64,000 nucleotides of DNA, taken from an uncultured Spirochaetales bacterium (GTDB lineage: Bacteria; Spirochaetota; Spirochaetia; Sphaerochaetales; Sphaerochaetaceae). This document shows, in pieces, positions 28,177 through 37,181 of the stretch (the first letter of the stretch is position 1; the number at the start of each line of letters is the position of its first letter). Below the pieces are notes generated by a model. That model did no database searches and had not been told where the DNA came from. It saw nothing but the letters and a program-made list of their open reading frames with translations. The position numbers and the translations under genes were made by a program. Location of the stretch: contig CAKQRI010000001.1 in assembly GCA_934271365.1 (NCBI GenBank), forward strand, positions 124,001-188,000, in the 5' to 3' direction.

Positions 28177-28733
28177 TGAAAAACAACGAAATGACAGGTA
28201 TCAAGAAGACTGTTGTCACAGCTCTTATGGTTGCACTTGCAGTGGTGCTTCCGATGGCATTCCATTCAATCCCGAATGGAGGTACGATTTTCTCTCCGAT
28301 GCATCTTCCTGTTCTTCTGTGCGGACTGATATGCGGTCCATTCTATGGAGCTGCAGCAGGGATTCTCGGACCTGTTTTCTCTTCATTGATCACAGGCATG
28401 CCTGGACCTGCTTATCTTCCAACCATGGTGGTAGAGCTCTTTGCTTATGGTCTCTTCACAGGTCTGTTCATGAAGCTTATAAAGACAGGCCATATATATG
28501 GTGATTTATATATCTCACTGATTCTCTCAATGCTTATCGGAAAGATTCTGGCAGGATCAGCTAGGGCTCTGATCTTTGCACGTGGCAGATATACATTCGC
28601 TTCATGGTTCACCGGCTATTTCGTAACAGCCCTTCCTGGACTTATCCTGCAGCTAGCCCTCATTCCTTCTATCATCTTCGCACTTGAAAAAGCACAGCTT
28701 ATTCCTGCAAGATATCAGAAGAAGGATAACTGA
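28176..28733 (+). CDS. ECF transporter substrate-binding S component
   Basis: 185 residues, six membrane helices. The loop IPNGGTIFSPMHLPVLLCGLICGP and the segment SLITGMPGPAYLPTMVVELFAYG are typical of ECF S proteins, which bind the vitamin. The substrate cannot be told from sequence by eye. The linked downstream kinase gene suggests a vitamin or nucleoside-like compound that is phosphorylated after entry. TGATG overlap joins it to that kinase gene. Confidence 0.85.
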   Translation: MKNNEMTGIKKTVVTALMVALAVVLPMAFHSIPNGGTIFSPMHLPVLLCGLICGPFYGAAAGILGPVFSSLITGMPGPAYLPTMVVELFAYGLFTGLFMKLIKTGHIYGDLYISLILSMLIGKILAGSARALIFARGRYTFASWFTGYFVTALPGLILQLALIPSIIFALEKAQLIPARYQKKDN

Positions 28734-29770
28734 TGTCGCTATTTGATGCTGTAGAGGAGCAGATAAAACTGCATAGGAATATGCGCCCTGAGGATATAGT
28801 GAAGCTATTATATCAGGGGGTATATGGTAAGGAACACTTACTAAGCAGCAATGTTATAGATTATTTCTATGAAGAGTATGAAAATACACCAATAACAGAA
28901 GAAAGTCTTTATGAGAGGATTTCTGATTCTGCAATCCGTGTTAATATTGGGGCCTGGAAACGTGAGGGACTTTTGTCAGCATGGCTTATTAACCTGTTCA
29001 TGAAGGATGAATCCTCATCCTTCAGTTCTAGTGATAAGTGCTTTATAAAATCCATTGAAGAAATGAGGGATTATGCAGCATCAGGCTTCTTCCCATTTTC
29101 CTTATCTGATTGGGATGGCTTTATCTCTGAGTATCTCAGATCAGGGATAAGGCCTCTTCACCACAGTTCTGTATACAGAGAGAAAGAATCTCCTCACTAT
29201 AGGATTCTCTCTTCTAGGGATATATCTGTAATACACATCTTATCGGAAATAAAAAAGCGTGATGCTTTGGTTATTGCAATTGACGGAAGAGCTGCGTCAG
29301 GCAAATCTACAGCTGCGGCTTCCCTCTCTGCCGCGCTTGGAGGTGCAGGTGTTGTGAGGATGGATGATTTCTTTCTGCCATCTTCAATGAGAAGCAAAGA
29401 AAGGCTTTCATCTCCTGGGGGGAATGTCCACTATGAGAGATTCTTAGATGAAGTGATTCCTCATCTGAAATCACGTACTGCTTTCTCGTATTCACGCTTT
29501 GACTGCAGCGTCGGAGAGATCTGCGGATGCGTATCAATTCCAGAATGCAGATACAGAATAGTAGAAGGCTCTTATTCTTCCCATCCGGCCTTTGGTGAAT
29601 ATTATGATCTTCTTGTTTTCTCGGATATTCCATATCATGACCAGCTCAATAGAATAGAGAAGCGCAATGGAAGCCAGATGAAAGCCCGCTTCATCTGTGA
29701 TTGGATTCCCATGGAAGAGCAGTATTTCTCCTCTTTCAGAATACGGGAGAAAGCCCAGCTTATCATATGA
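28733..29770 (+). CDS. P-loop (uridine-kinase-like) kinase with N-terminal helical domain
   Basis: 345 residues in two parts. Residues 1-165 form a helical domain beginning with MRPEDIVKLLYQGVYGKEHL, a pattern I associate with a family of Firmicute 'uridine kinase-like' proteins. Residues 175-345 are a P-loop kinase: Walker A DGRAASGKST (184-193), then VRMDDFF (208-214) with the base-binding Asp pair, PGGNVHYERF, and an arginine-containing lid near 310. It lies last in the ECF operon by TGATG overlap, so phosphorylation (metabolic trapping) of the imported substrate is an attractive but unproven role. Confidence 0.7.
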   Translation: MSLFDAVEEQIKLHRNMRPEDIVKLLYQGVYGKEHLLSSNVIDYFYEEYENTPITEESLYERISDSAIRVNIGAWKREGLLSAWLINLFMKDESSSFSSSDKCFIKSIEEMRDYAASGFFPFSLSDWDGFISEYLRSGIRPLHHSSVYREKESPHYRILSSRDISVIHILSEIKKRDALVIAIDGRAASGKSTAAASLSAALGGAGVVRMDDFFLPSSMRSKERLSSPGGNVHYERFLDEVIPHLKSRTAFSYSRFDCSVGEICGCVSIPECRYRIVEGSYSSHPAFGEYYDLLVFSDIPYHDQLNRIEKRNGSQMKARFICDWIPMEEQYFSSFRIREKAQLII

Positions 29771-29810
29771 TGTATTGACCATCTGAGACGGGTAATCTAC
29801 CATCATAGCT

Positions 29811-30314
29811 ATGCTAGATATAATTACTCTCGGAGATGATATTCTCCGTACAGAATGCAGTGATATTAAGAAATTTGATTCAGCTCTCAGAATGCTGGTC
29901 GATGCTATGTATGACACTCTTGAAGAGGCCGATGGTGTCGGGCTCGCAGGCCCTCAGGTTGGTGTCTCTGAGAAGCTTTTTGTTGTTCATATACCAGGTG
30001 GGGAGAAGCTTGCCTTTATTAATCCTGAGATTGTTGAGACAAGCATTGAGGAAGGTCCTTATGAAGAAGGATGCCTTTCAATTCCTGGAGTATATCATGA
30101 TGTGATCAGGCCTCTTAAGGTCACAGTCCAGGCTCAGGATGTGAATGGAAAGCCATTTACAGTAAAGGCTGATGGCCTTCTTGCAAGAGTCATCCAGCAT
30201 GAGAATGATCATCTGCATGGAAAGCTGTATATCGATCATCTCTCAGATAAGGATAAAGAGAAGATGATCCGCATCTATGAGAAGAAGAATAAGAAAAGGA
30301 AGAGCAGAGATTGA
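29811..30314 (+). CDS. def: Peptide deformylase
   Basis: 167 residues. The three conserved motifs are GVGLAGPQVG, EGCLSIPG (metal Cys) and QHENDHLHG (metal His pair and catalytic Glu; HENDH instead of the common HEIDH). It removes formyl from the N-terminal Met of new proteins. It overlaps fmt by four bases (TTGA), the usual def-fmt pair. A lysine/arginine-rich tail (KKNKKRKSRD) may contact the ribosome. Confidence 0.96.
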   Translation: MLDIITLGDDILRTECSDIKKFDSALRMLVDAMYDTLEEADGVGLAGPQVGVSEKLFVVHIPGGEKLAFINPEIVETSIEEGPYEEGCLSIPGVYHDVIRPLKVTVQAQDVNGKPFTVKADGLLARVIQHENDHLHGKLYIDHLSDKDKEKMIRIYEKKNKKRKSRD

Positions 30315-31237
30315 GGATTCTATTTGCAGCTACAGGCGAAATAGCAGTTCCTCTTCTCATCTCGCTTGCAGAAAGAAATCTTATAGCAGCGGTGCTCACA
30401 GCTCCTGATGCTCCAGGAAAGAGGGGAAAGAGCCTCATTCCATCACCTATTAAGAAGAAGGCCATTGAGCTAGGGCTTATTGTATATACTCCTGATACGC
30501 TGAAAAAGGAAGCAAGAGAGACTGTAAGCGCATTCGGTGCCGATATGCTGATGTCATTCTGCTATGGAAAGATATTCGGCCCTAAATTTCTATCGCTATT
30601 CAAAAGAACAATGAATATACACCCGTCTCCGCTTCCGCTATATCGAGGATGCTCTCCTTTATATGGACTGATCAGGAATTCTGAGAAGAGCGGGGCAATA
30701 TCCCTGCAGGAGATTGCTCTCGGTGTTGATGAAGGGAATCTCTATAATGTGCTTCCATTTGATCTTGAAGGCACTGAGACAGAGGAATCCCTCAGCAATC
30801 GTGTTGCTGGACTTGTTCCTGATTTTGTCATTTCGACACTTGATAATATTGATTCTATTGTTCCTTATGCACAGTCCGGAGAAGCCAGTTATACATCATT
30901 TGTAAGAAAGGAAGATGGAAAGCTGGATTTCAGCAAAAGCGCAAAGAGCCTTCATTCTATGATACGGGCATGCTATCCATGGCCAAAGGCATATGCTGAG
31001 CGTGATGGGGAGAAGCTATTCTTAACTGGTGTATATGGCTCGGCTTTCAGTCAATTTGAGCCATGCAGTGAATGTCCAGGCACTGTTGTGTCTCTTGATA
31101 AGAAGAAAGGCCTGAAGATAGCAACAGGAGATGGGTATCTATATGTTACAAGAGTTCTTCCTCCTGCAAAGAAGGAAATGGATGCCGCTTCATATGTGAA
31201 TGGTCAGAAAGATATAATAGGAAGTGTCCTGAGATAG
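30311..31237 (+). CDS. fmt: Methionyl-tRNA formyltransferase
   Basis: 308 residues from a TTG start that overlaps the def stop. The formyltransferase core is clear: AADMLMSFCYGKIF-like strand, NIHPSPLPLYRG with the catalytic His, and GVDEGN with the catalytic Asp. The canonical 'RGAAPI' is here RGCSPL. The C-terminal beta-barrel binds tRNA. It supplies formyl-Met-tRNA for initiation, working with Def. Confidence 0.93.
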   Translation: MRILFAATGEIAVPLLISLAERNLIAAVLTAPDAPGKRGKSLIPSPIKKKAIELGLIVYTPDTLKKEARETVSAFGADMLMSFCYGKIFGPKFLSLFKRTMNIHPSPLPLYRGCSPLYGLIRNSEKSGAISLQEIALGVDEGNLYNVLPFDLEGTETEESLSNRVAGLVPDFVISTLDNIDSIVPYAQSGEASYTSFVRKEDGKLDFSKSAKSLHSMIRACYPWPKAYAERDGEKLFLTGVYGSAFSQFEPCSECPGTVVSLDKKKGLKIATGDGYLYVTRVLPPAKKEMDAASYVNGQKDIIGSVLR

Positions 31238-31245
31238 GAGTAATT

Positions 31246-33465
31246 ATGAAAAAGCGCTTGGCATTTGTTGTGCTGCTTTTCACTTTTGCAATCAACATCC
31301 TTCCTTGTAAGGATAAGTTGGCGCTTGTCTTATCTGGAGGTGGTGCAAGGGGCATTGCGCATGTTTCTGTAATAAAGGAGCTTGATAGGCGTGGCATTGT
31401 TCCAGATATGGTAATCGGAACCAGCATGGGAGCTTTGGTCGGAGCCTTTTACGCAGCAGGCTGGAGCGGTGAGGAGATAGAGAACCTGATGCTGGAGACT
31501 GATCTGATGGGGCTGATAATAAAGCCAGAGAATGTCTCCAGTTCTATTGAGATTGAAGCATCTGATGTTGACAGCAATATATTGGTCACAGGCTTCAATA
31601 GTAATAGCCTTGGAACTTCAAATGGCATATTAAATGACCAGGCAATCTCCGGATTCATTCGGAAGAACCTTTCAAAGGTACTTGATATAACAGATTTTGA
31701 TGATCTATCGATTCCATATAGGGCAATAGGTACAGATATAGTCAATTCATCAGAGATTATCTTCTCTTCTGGCAGTCTGTTTGATGCAATGCGCTCCTCC
31801 ATGTCGCTTCCTCTGGTATTCTCTCCTGTAAAGCTTGGTAATGGCTCGTATGTCATGGATGGAGGAATGGTCAATAACCTTCCTGTGGATGTAGCGCGAG
31901 ACATGGGGGCAGATGTTGTTCTCGCTGTTGACGTCAACGATGCAAAGCATATCCATGGTACTGAAGTCTTTGACTATGAGACTCTATCTGGTGCTTTCAG
32001 TGCGTTCTCAAGCGTTATCACTCTGATAAATTCCGTACCCAAATATGATATGGCAGACCTTGTCATTGTTCCTGATGTGGATAGCTTCTCTACAATACAG
32101 TTTGATAAGACTGCAGAGATTCTGGCAAAAGGGGAAGAAGCAGTCATTGAGAATTCAGAGTTCTTTGATATGCTAGAGTCTAGATTCGGAGGAAGAGATA
32201 GCAGCCTCTCTTATAGCGACCGTCCTATTCTCTCTATTAAGGCAATAGAGAGCAATGGAATAGAGGGATTTGATTCTCTTCTGAATTCATTTATAGGACG
32301 CAGCATCGATTCTTATACAATAGGGGAACTAGAGTCTCTGCTTGAGAGTATAAGGCAGAATAGCAGGCTTAAGAAGCTTGGATACAGCATAGATAATGGG
32401 ATAATCACGCTTGTTCCCGAATACTATAAGGAAATGGCTGGTCTCTTAGGAATAGGAGCCTCAGGAGATTTAGGCATAATCTATGATGGCTACAATAAGC
32501 CATTCTTCTTTGTGAACCCTAATCTGTCAGCAGCTCTTCAGTACAGGCTATCTCCGCGTTCTCTGTTCTCATTCAGCATAATCTACCATGATACGCTGTC
32601 AATTGAGACAAGATATTCCACTCCAGTATCAAAGAAAGGCTATTTCTTTACAGGGATTGATTTCGATTTTGGAAATCTTACTGTGCTATCAACGCCGAAT
32701 ACCTCAGGCCATCTTTCAAAGAACGATATAGGTCTTGATGTACTTGCAGGAATATCATTTGAGAAGCCTGGCATTTTCATGCTGAATAGTTATCTCGGTT
32801 TTGAATACATTCATCCATCCAGGCTTATGAATCCTAGTCCATCTGAAGGCGAAGATGGAATCCTCATAGACTATCTCAATATAATCTATCCATATGCAGC
32901 TCTCAAGCTGTCATATAAAGGCAGAAACTGGAAGAAGACATTAGCTGATGGTATAGATTTTGCATTATCTGCTTCAGCTGGTGCTGATTTCCCAATAGGA
33001 GCCACATATAGCGAAGAAGCCTCAGAGATAAGAGCAGGTTATTCTATCTCAGCTTCTTTCTACGGAGAGGTCGGAGCAGAGAAGGTCAAGAGCATAACAG
33101 AAGCTAAAGCAGAATCAAAGAGACGAAGTAGCATGCTATCTTCCTCTTATTCTGTAACCGCATCTGACCATCTTACGCATGATTATATATATCTGTCAGA
33201 GGGTGTAAGATGTCAGATCCTCAATAGCAGCTTCTATGCAGATTGTGCCTTATTCTGTGAGTTCAGTGAGAAATACAGGGGTGCTAGAGGCTCTGCGTAC
33301 TATAATTATTTTCCATCTCTCATTCCATTCTCGCTCTTGGATAGCTGGAATGCAGGCATTATGGTCGGAGCAGGATATAATTCTCCGATTGGCCATATCT
33401 ATACCCGCCTATATCTATCAGCAGGAGATAGGTTCTCTATGTCTTTTGCTCTGGGGGTAAGATGA
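31246..33465 (+). CDS. Patatin-like phospholipase fused to outer-membrane barrel (PlpD/type Vd-like)
   Basis: 739 residues. The signal peptide ends near residue 21. The patatin domain follows: oxyanion loop GGGARG (31-36), nucleophile Ser60 in GTSMG, and catalytic Asp205 in DGG. A POTRA-like segment lies at about 340-395, and a strand-rich barrel from about 400 to the C-terminus, closing with FALGVR. The layout matches type Vd autotransporters, which display or release a phospholipase at the surface. AGGAG lies before the ATG. The next gene starts inside its stop (ATGA). Confidence 0.85.
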   Translation: MKKRLAFVVLLFTFAINILPCKDKLALVLSGGGARGIAHVSVIKELDRRGIVPDMVIGTSMGALVGAFYAAGWSGEEIENLMLETDLMGLIIKPENVSSSIEIEASDVDSNILVTGFNSNSLGTSNGILNDQAISGFIRKNLSKVLDITDFDDLSIPYRAIGTDIVNSSEIIFSSGSLFDAMRSSMSLPLVFSPVKLGNGSYVMDGGMVNNLPVDVARDMGADVVLAVDVNDAKHIHGTEVFDYETLSGAFSAFSSVITLINSVPKYDMADLVIVPDVDSFSTIQFDKTAEILAKGEEAVIENSEFFDMLESRFGGRDSSLSYSDRPILSIKAIESNGIEGFDSLLNSFIGRSIDSYTIGELESLLESIRQNSRLKKLGYSIDNGIITLVPEYYKEMAGLLGIGASGDLGIIYDGYNKPFFFVNPNLSAALQYRLSPRSLFSFSIIYHDTLSIETRYSTPVSKKGYFFTGIDFDFGNLTVLSTPNTSGHLSKNDIGLDVLAGISFEKPGIFMLNSYLGFEYIHPSRLMNPSPSEGEDGILIDYLNIIYPYAALKLSYKGRNWKKTLADGIDFALSASAGADFPIGATYSEEASEIRAGYSISASFYGEVGAEKVKSITEAKAESKRRSSMLSSSYSVTASDHLTHDYIYLSEGVRCQILNSSFYADCALFCEFSEKYRGARGSAYYNYFPSLIPFSLLDSWNAGIMVGAGYNSPIGHIYTRLYLSAGDRFSMSFALGVR

Positions 33466-34445
33466 GCTATACAAGATGGAATACATATTCATCATATCTC
33501 AGGAAGAGATATGGGCATCCTGTATACAGAATCGGGGTAGATGGTGGATTCTCCTGTCCCAATAGAAATGCAGATAAGAGCGGAGGATGTGCCTTCTGTG
33601 ATGGAACCGGCTCGGTTGCTGTATATCAGAGGCAGAGCGAAAGCGGGTTCTTCCATGATTCGGACTTTGAGTCTGAAGTGAGCTCAAGGATAATAGCAAG
33701 ATATGCATCTATTGAGGAGCAGATAAGGAAAGGACAGGCTTTTGTTAAAGCGCGGTACAAGACAGATGATGTCTCTCTTTATTTCCAGTCATGGACAAAT
33801 ACCTATGATAGCGTGGAGAACCTCCGGAGAATATATGACAGGGCACTATCGCTAGGACGTTTCAGAGAGCTTATCATATCAACAAGACCAGACTGCATAG
33901 ATAATGAGAAGGCCCGTCTCCTATCTTCATATATCACAGATGATATGGATGTCTGGATTGAGCTCGGACTTCAGAGTGCAAATGATCAGACGCTCTCTTA
34001 TATAAACAGAGGTCATAGTGCAGCATCATATCGAGAGGCTGCAGATCTTCTCCATAGCTTCGGGCTTAAGATATCAACGCACATAATCCTAGGTCTGCCA
34101 TATGAGAGCAGAGCAGATTATGATAGAACCATAAAATTTGTGAATGATGCATCAAGTGAGGCAGTTAAGATACATAATCTTCACATTGCCGGAGGAACAA
34201 GGCTTGAAGATGAATACAGGGAAGGCCTATTCACTGCATCATCTACACTGCGCCATCTTGAAAATGCAGAAAGAGCGCTAAGGCTACTGAATAAGGACAT
34301 AATCGTGCAGCGCCTCGTATGCGAGACACCTATGCATAGGCTTGTATCTCCAAGGTATTTCTATGATAAGTCCAGGTTCCTTACAGCTCTTGAAGCAAGA
34401 ATGAATGAACATGATACAAGACAGGGAGATTTATATGAGACTTGA
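33462..34445 (+). CDS. TIGR01212-family radical SAM protein (YhcC-like)
   Basis: 327 residues. The Fe-S cysteines are in CPNRNADKSGGCAFC, a wider spacing than the classical CxxxCxxC, which is characteristic of this family. Further segments: SLYFQSWTNTYDSVE, WIELGLQSANDQTL and STHIILGLPYE. The family is suspected to act on tRNA or another RNA, but its reaction is not settled. It is coupled to the patatin gene (ATGA) and overlapped by the fumarase gene. Confidence 0.9.
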   Translation: MSYTRWNTYSSYLRKRYGHPVYRIGVDGGFSCPNRNADKSGGCAFCDGTGSVAVYQRQSESGFFHDSDFESEVSSRIIARYASIEEQIRKGQAFVKARYKTDDVSLYFQSWTNTYDSVENLRRIYDRALSLGRFRELIISTRPDCIDNEKARLLSSYITDDMDVWIELGLQSANDQTLSYINRGHSAASYREAADLLHSFGLKISTHIILGLPYESRADYDRTIKFVNDASSEAVKIHNLHIAGGTRLEDEYREGLFTASSTLRHLENAERALRLLNKDIIVQRLVCETPMHRLVSPRYFYDKSRFLTALEARMNEHDTRQGDLYET

Positions 34446-35268
34446 AGACCAGATAGCAGAAGCCCTGAAAAAGGCAATACGCATCCTTCCTGATGATGTT
34501 GAGCGTCTTATTAGGAGAGCATATGAAACAGAGAGCGGCAAAGGAGGACGTCTTGCACTAGATGCTGTTATCCGGAATATTGAGGCATCAGGAAAATCAG
34601 GACTGCCACTTTGCCAGGATACAGGCCTTATATGGTGCATTGCAGAGATTGGAAGAGATAACCACACCGATATTGCAGCTCTTGAATCTCTCATACTTTC
34701 TGGCGCAGAAAAAGGTGCAGAAGAAGGCTATTTCAGGAAGTCTTCAGTTGAGGATCCTATTTACACAAGGCGCAACACGCTTACAAATATGCCTCCTATT
34801 ATAAATTATGTGCTTAAAGATGGGTGCGATATCACACTCAGGTTTCTGATGAAGGGCTTTGGAAGTGAGAACTGCTCTTCCGTTCGCATGCTGAATCCGA
34901 CTGCAGGAGAAGATGGCGTTGTTGCTGCAGTTGTAGATATGATGAAGAAGGCAGGCGGAAAGCCATGTCCTCCTGTGTTTCTTGGCATAGGTGTGGGAAG
35001 CACTATGGATGGTGCCGCACTTCTATCTAAGAGAGCATTCTTCAAGGAAGGCGAAGAGAGCAGGCTAGAGAGACGCATAAAGGATGAAGTGAATAAACTA
35101 GGAATAGGTCCAGGTGGTCTTGGCGGAGATAATACATGTCTTTCTGTTCAGCTTTTAGAGGCGCCAACGCATATTGCGGGGCTTCCTGTTGCGCTTACAG
35201 TGAATTGCTGGGCAGATAGAAAGGCCTCTCTGGTTATAAAAGGAGGCTACTGTGGAAAGAATTCTTAA
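34435..35268 (+). CDS. Class I fumarate hydratase, alpha subunit
   Basis: 277 residues from ATG 34435 (AGGGAG six bases upstream); the open frame begins earlier inside the radical SAM gene. Cluster cysteines are in LPLCQDTG, FGSENCSS and GGDNTCLS, as in the N-terminal part of [4Fe-4S] fumarases and tartrate dehydratases. With the beta subunit it interconverts fumarate and malate in the cytosol; L(+)-tartrate dehydratase is the alternative. It overlaps the beta gene by 17 bases. Confidence 0.9.
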   Translation: MRLEDQIAEALKKAIRILPDDVERLIRRAYETESGKGGRLALDAVIRNIEASGKSGLPLCQDTGLIWCIAEIGRDNHTDIAALESLILSGAEKGAEEGYFRKSSVEDPIYTRRNTLTNMPPIINYVLKDGCDITLRFLMKGFGSENCSSVRMLNPTAGEDGVVAAVVDMMKKAGGKPCPPVFLGIGVGSTMDGAALLSKRAFFKEGEESRLERRIKDEVNKLGIGPGGLGGDNTCLSVQLLEAPTHIAGLPVALTVNCWADRKASLVIKGGYCGKNS

Positions 35269-35782
35269 GCTCCCATTCAGTGAAGAGGATATTCAGGCTA
35301 TAAATGCAGGAGATCAGGTCCTGCTTTCAGGTACACTCTATGTCGGTCGTGACCAGGTTCATAAGCGGCTTTTTGAAGCTATTGGGAAAGGACAGCCACT
35401 GCCTTTTGATTTCAAAGGAGCTGCTATTTACTATATGGGGCCATCTCCAGCACCTGAAGGCTTTGTGATAGGAGCTGCAGGCCCTACAACAAGTGCCAGA
35501 ATGGATCCGTTCTCTCCTGCGCTTCTTGATGCCGGACTTCGGGTTATGGTAGGGAAAGGCCCCAGATCAGAATCTGTCAGAGAAGCGGTGGTAAGAGATA
35601 AGGGATTATATCTTCAGGCGTACGGCGGATGCGGTGCGCTTTATGGCCTGGCAATAAAGAAGAAGGAGACAATAGCTTACCCAGAGCTAGGTCCTGAGGC
35701 TCTGCTGAAGCTTGAAGTTGAGGACTTCCCTGTGTTCTGCATTCTCGATAGCCATGGCGGTGCATGGAATGGATCAGATTGA
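35252..35782 (+). CDS. Class I fumarate hydratase, beta subunit
   Basis: 176 residues from GTG 35252, preceded by AAAGGAGG. Family segments are LSGTLYVGRDQVHKR, YYMGPSPAPEG, GPTTSARMD and KGP. It forms the swivelling domain of the two-subunit fumarase. Its stop lies within the convergent HAD gene end (9-base overlap). Confidence 0.9.
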   Translation: MERILKLPFSEEDIQAINAGDQVLLSGTLYVGRDQVHKRLFEAIGKGQPLPFDFKGAAIYYMGPSPAPEGFVIGAAGPTTSARMDPFSPALLDAGLRVMVGKGPRSESVREAVVRDKGLYLQAYGGCGALYGLAIKKKETIAYPELGPEALLKLEVEDFPVFCILDSHGGAWNGSD

Positions 35783-36445
35783 ATCAATAAGCCTTTTCAG
35801 CTCGTCAAATGATGATACAGAGTAAGTTGCCTTATCTGATTTCATTCCTCTGAAATTTATATAGATGGACTCTATTCCAGCATTGATGGCTCCCTGAATA
35901 TCGCTTTTCTCGCTATCTCCTATCACAATGCATTCTTCTGGAGATAGCCTTAGAGCATTAAGGACAGTGTGGAAGAAAGCAGGATCTGGTTTATTGCTTC
36001 CGATCTCCTCGCTTATGAATATGCGTTCAAAATATCCTCTTGTATTGCTGCCATCGATTCTGCCATGCTGGACTTCAGCTATCCCATTTGTGATGATTGC
36101 TTTTCTTCTGTCTTCAATAGAGTTCAGGAAATCAACAGCACCAGGAAGCATTATCCCATGCTTTGAAAGCATTCTGAGGAAGAGGTTTCCAGCTTCATTA
36201 TCAGAAATGCTCAGTCCAAGCCTGTCGAAGAATAATCGGAATCTGTATCCTTTGAGCTTTTCCTGGTTCATCAGCCCTTTCTCAAATTGATCCCAGCAGA
36301 AATCATTGCATTCATGATATATTGATATATTTGCTTCAGTGTAAGGAATTCTGTAGTATCTGAATATGTCTTTCAGTGCTATGCTTTCTGTTGCATTGAA
36401 ATCATAGAGAGTGCCGTCTGCATCAAATAGAAGATATTTTCCCAT
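35774..36445 (-). CDS. HAD hydrolase, YjjG/YfnB-like nucleotidase
   Basis: About 223 residues from the ATG at 36445, where the HAD motif 1 begins (GKYLLFDADGTLYDF); an ATG at 36490 would add 15 residues and has no better ribosome-binding site. Motif 2 is AIITNG, motif 3 SNKPDPAFF with the Lys, motif 4 VIGDSEKSDIQGA. The helical cap is C1 type as in pyrimidine 5'-nucleotidases that clear non-canonical nucleotides. Substrate assignment is family-based inference. Confidence 0.85.
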   Translation of the reverse strand: MGKYLLFDADGTLYDFNATESIALKDIFRYYRIPYTEANISIYHECNDFCWDQFEKGLMNQEKLKGYRFRLFFDRLGLSISDNEAGNLFLRMLSKHGIMLPGAVDFLNSIEDRRKAIITNGIAEVQHGRIDGSNTRGYFERIFISEEIGSNKPDPAFFHTVLNALRLSPEECIVIGDSEKSDIQGAINAGIESIYINFRGMKSDKATYSVSSFDELKRLIDSI

Positions 36446-36525
36446 ATCTCGGAATATATCAGATATGAATATTTCTTTGTAGACTAGCACGGAAAGATGA
36501 TTATCTTTAGTAAAAGGATGGAAAT

Positions 36526-37122
36526 ATGAAACGATTCATTTATTATCTGATTTCAGGACTGCTGGTCCTTGCTCTTGGCATCTTCATGATAATGCAGCCA
36601 GATGCTTTTGCTGATGCTGCTATAATCATATTCTCTGTATATTTAATCGCTGATGGAATAAGAAGCCTTATCTATTTCTTCAAGGTGAGAAAGCTTGCAA
36701 AGGCGCTTGGAATCAGCCTTACAGCAAAAGGCTTTGTCAATATGATTCTTGGCTTAGTCATACTCTTCATAGCGCTCAGCCATCCATCATCAACTCTGAC
36801 AGCACTTGTCTATGTAGCAGCAGCTGGATTCTTCATTGATGCTCTATTTGATCTTGTTGATTTCTTCATTACAAAGAAGTACAGCATTGCATATTCAACA
36901 GCAGGTATGGAGGCATTGATCTCAATTGCAATCGGAACTGTGCTCTGTCTGTTCCCTGCGGCAATAGGAAAGCTCAGCATCTATCTTATAGCAGGTGTTG
37001 TCCTGATTGTCGGTACAATGCTTGTAAGCTATGGTGTGCATTCACTATCAATTGCAAGGCTTCGAAGTAAAATCGAGAAGGAAGTCAAGGAAGCTGATGT
37101 AGAGTTTGAGGAAGAGAAATAG
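36526..37122 (+). CDS. DUF308 (HdeD-like) membrane protein
   Basis: 198 residues with six hydrophobic helices arranged as three similar pairs, the pattern of DUF308/HdeD proteins (GIFMIMQPDAFADAAIIIFSVYL-like first pair). It ends in a charged cytoplasmic tail (KEADVEFEEEK). HdeD of E. coli is linked to acid resistance, but the biochemical role is unknown. An AAAGGATGG site precedes the ATG. Confidence 0.85.
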   Translation: MKRFIYYLISGLLVLALGIFMIMQPDAFADAAIIIFSVYLIADGIRSLIYFFKVRKLAKALGISLTAKGFVNMILGLVILFIALSHPSSTLTALVYVAAAGFFIDALFDLVDFFITKKYSIAYSTAGMEALISIAIGTVLCLFPAAIGKLSIYLIAGVVLIVGTMLVSYGVHSLSIARLRSKIEKEVKEADVEFEEEK

Positions 37123-37144
37123 AGCATTCTGAAGAGTTGACTCT

Positions 37145-37177
37145 CCCCCCCCCATGTGTAGAATCTTGCCGTGGGGG
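37145..37177 (+). promoter_or_regulatory. Poly-C tract able to pair with the ribosome-binding site
   Basis: Nine consecutive C (37145-37153) lie 20 bases before GGGGG (37173-37177), which is the Shine-Dalgarno of the PEGA lipoprotein gene (ATG 37182). The two runs can form a G-C stem that hides the site. A 9-base homopolymer is rare in this AT-rich genome and could slip. Confidence 0.5.
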
Positions 37178-37181
37178 AATT

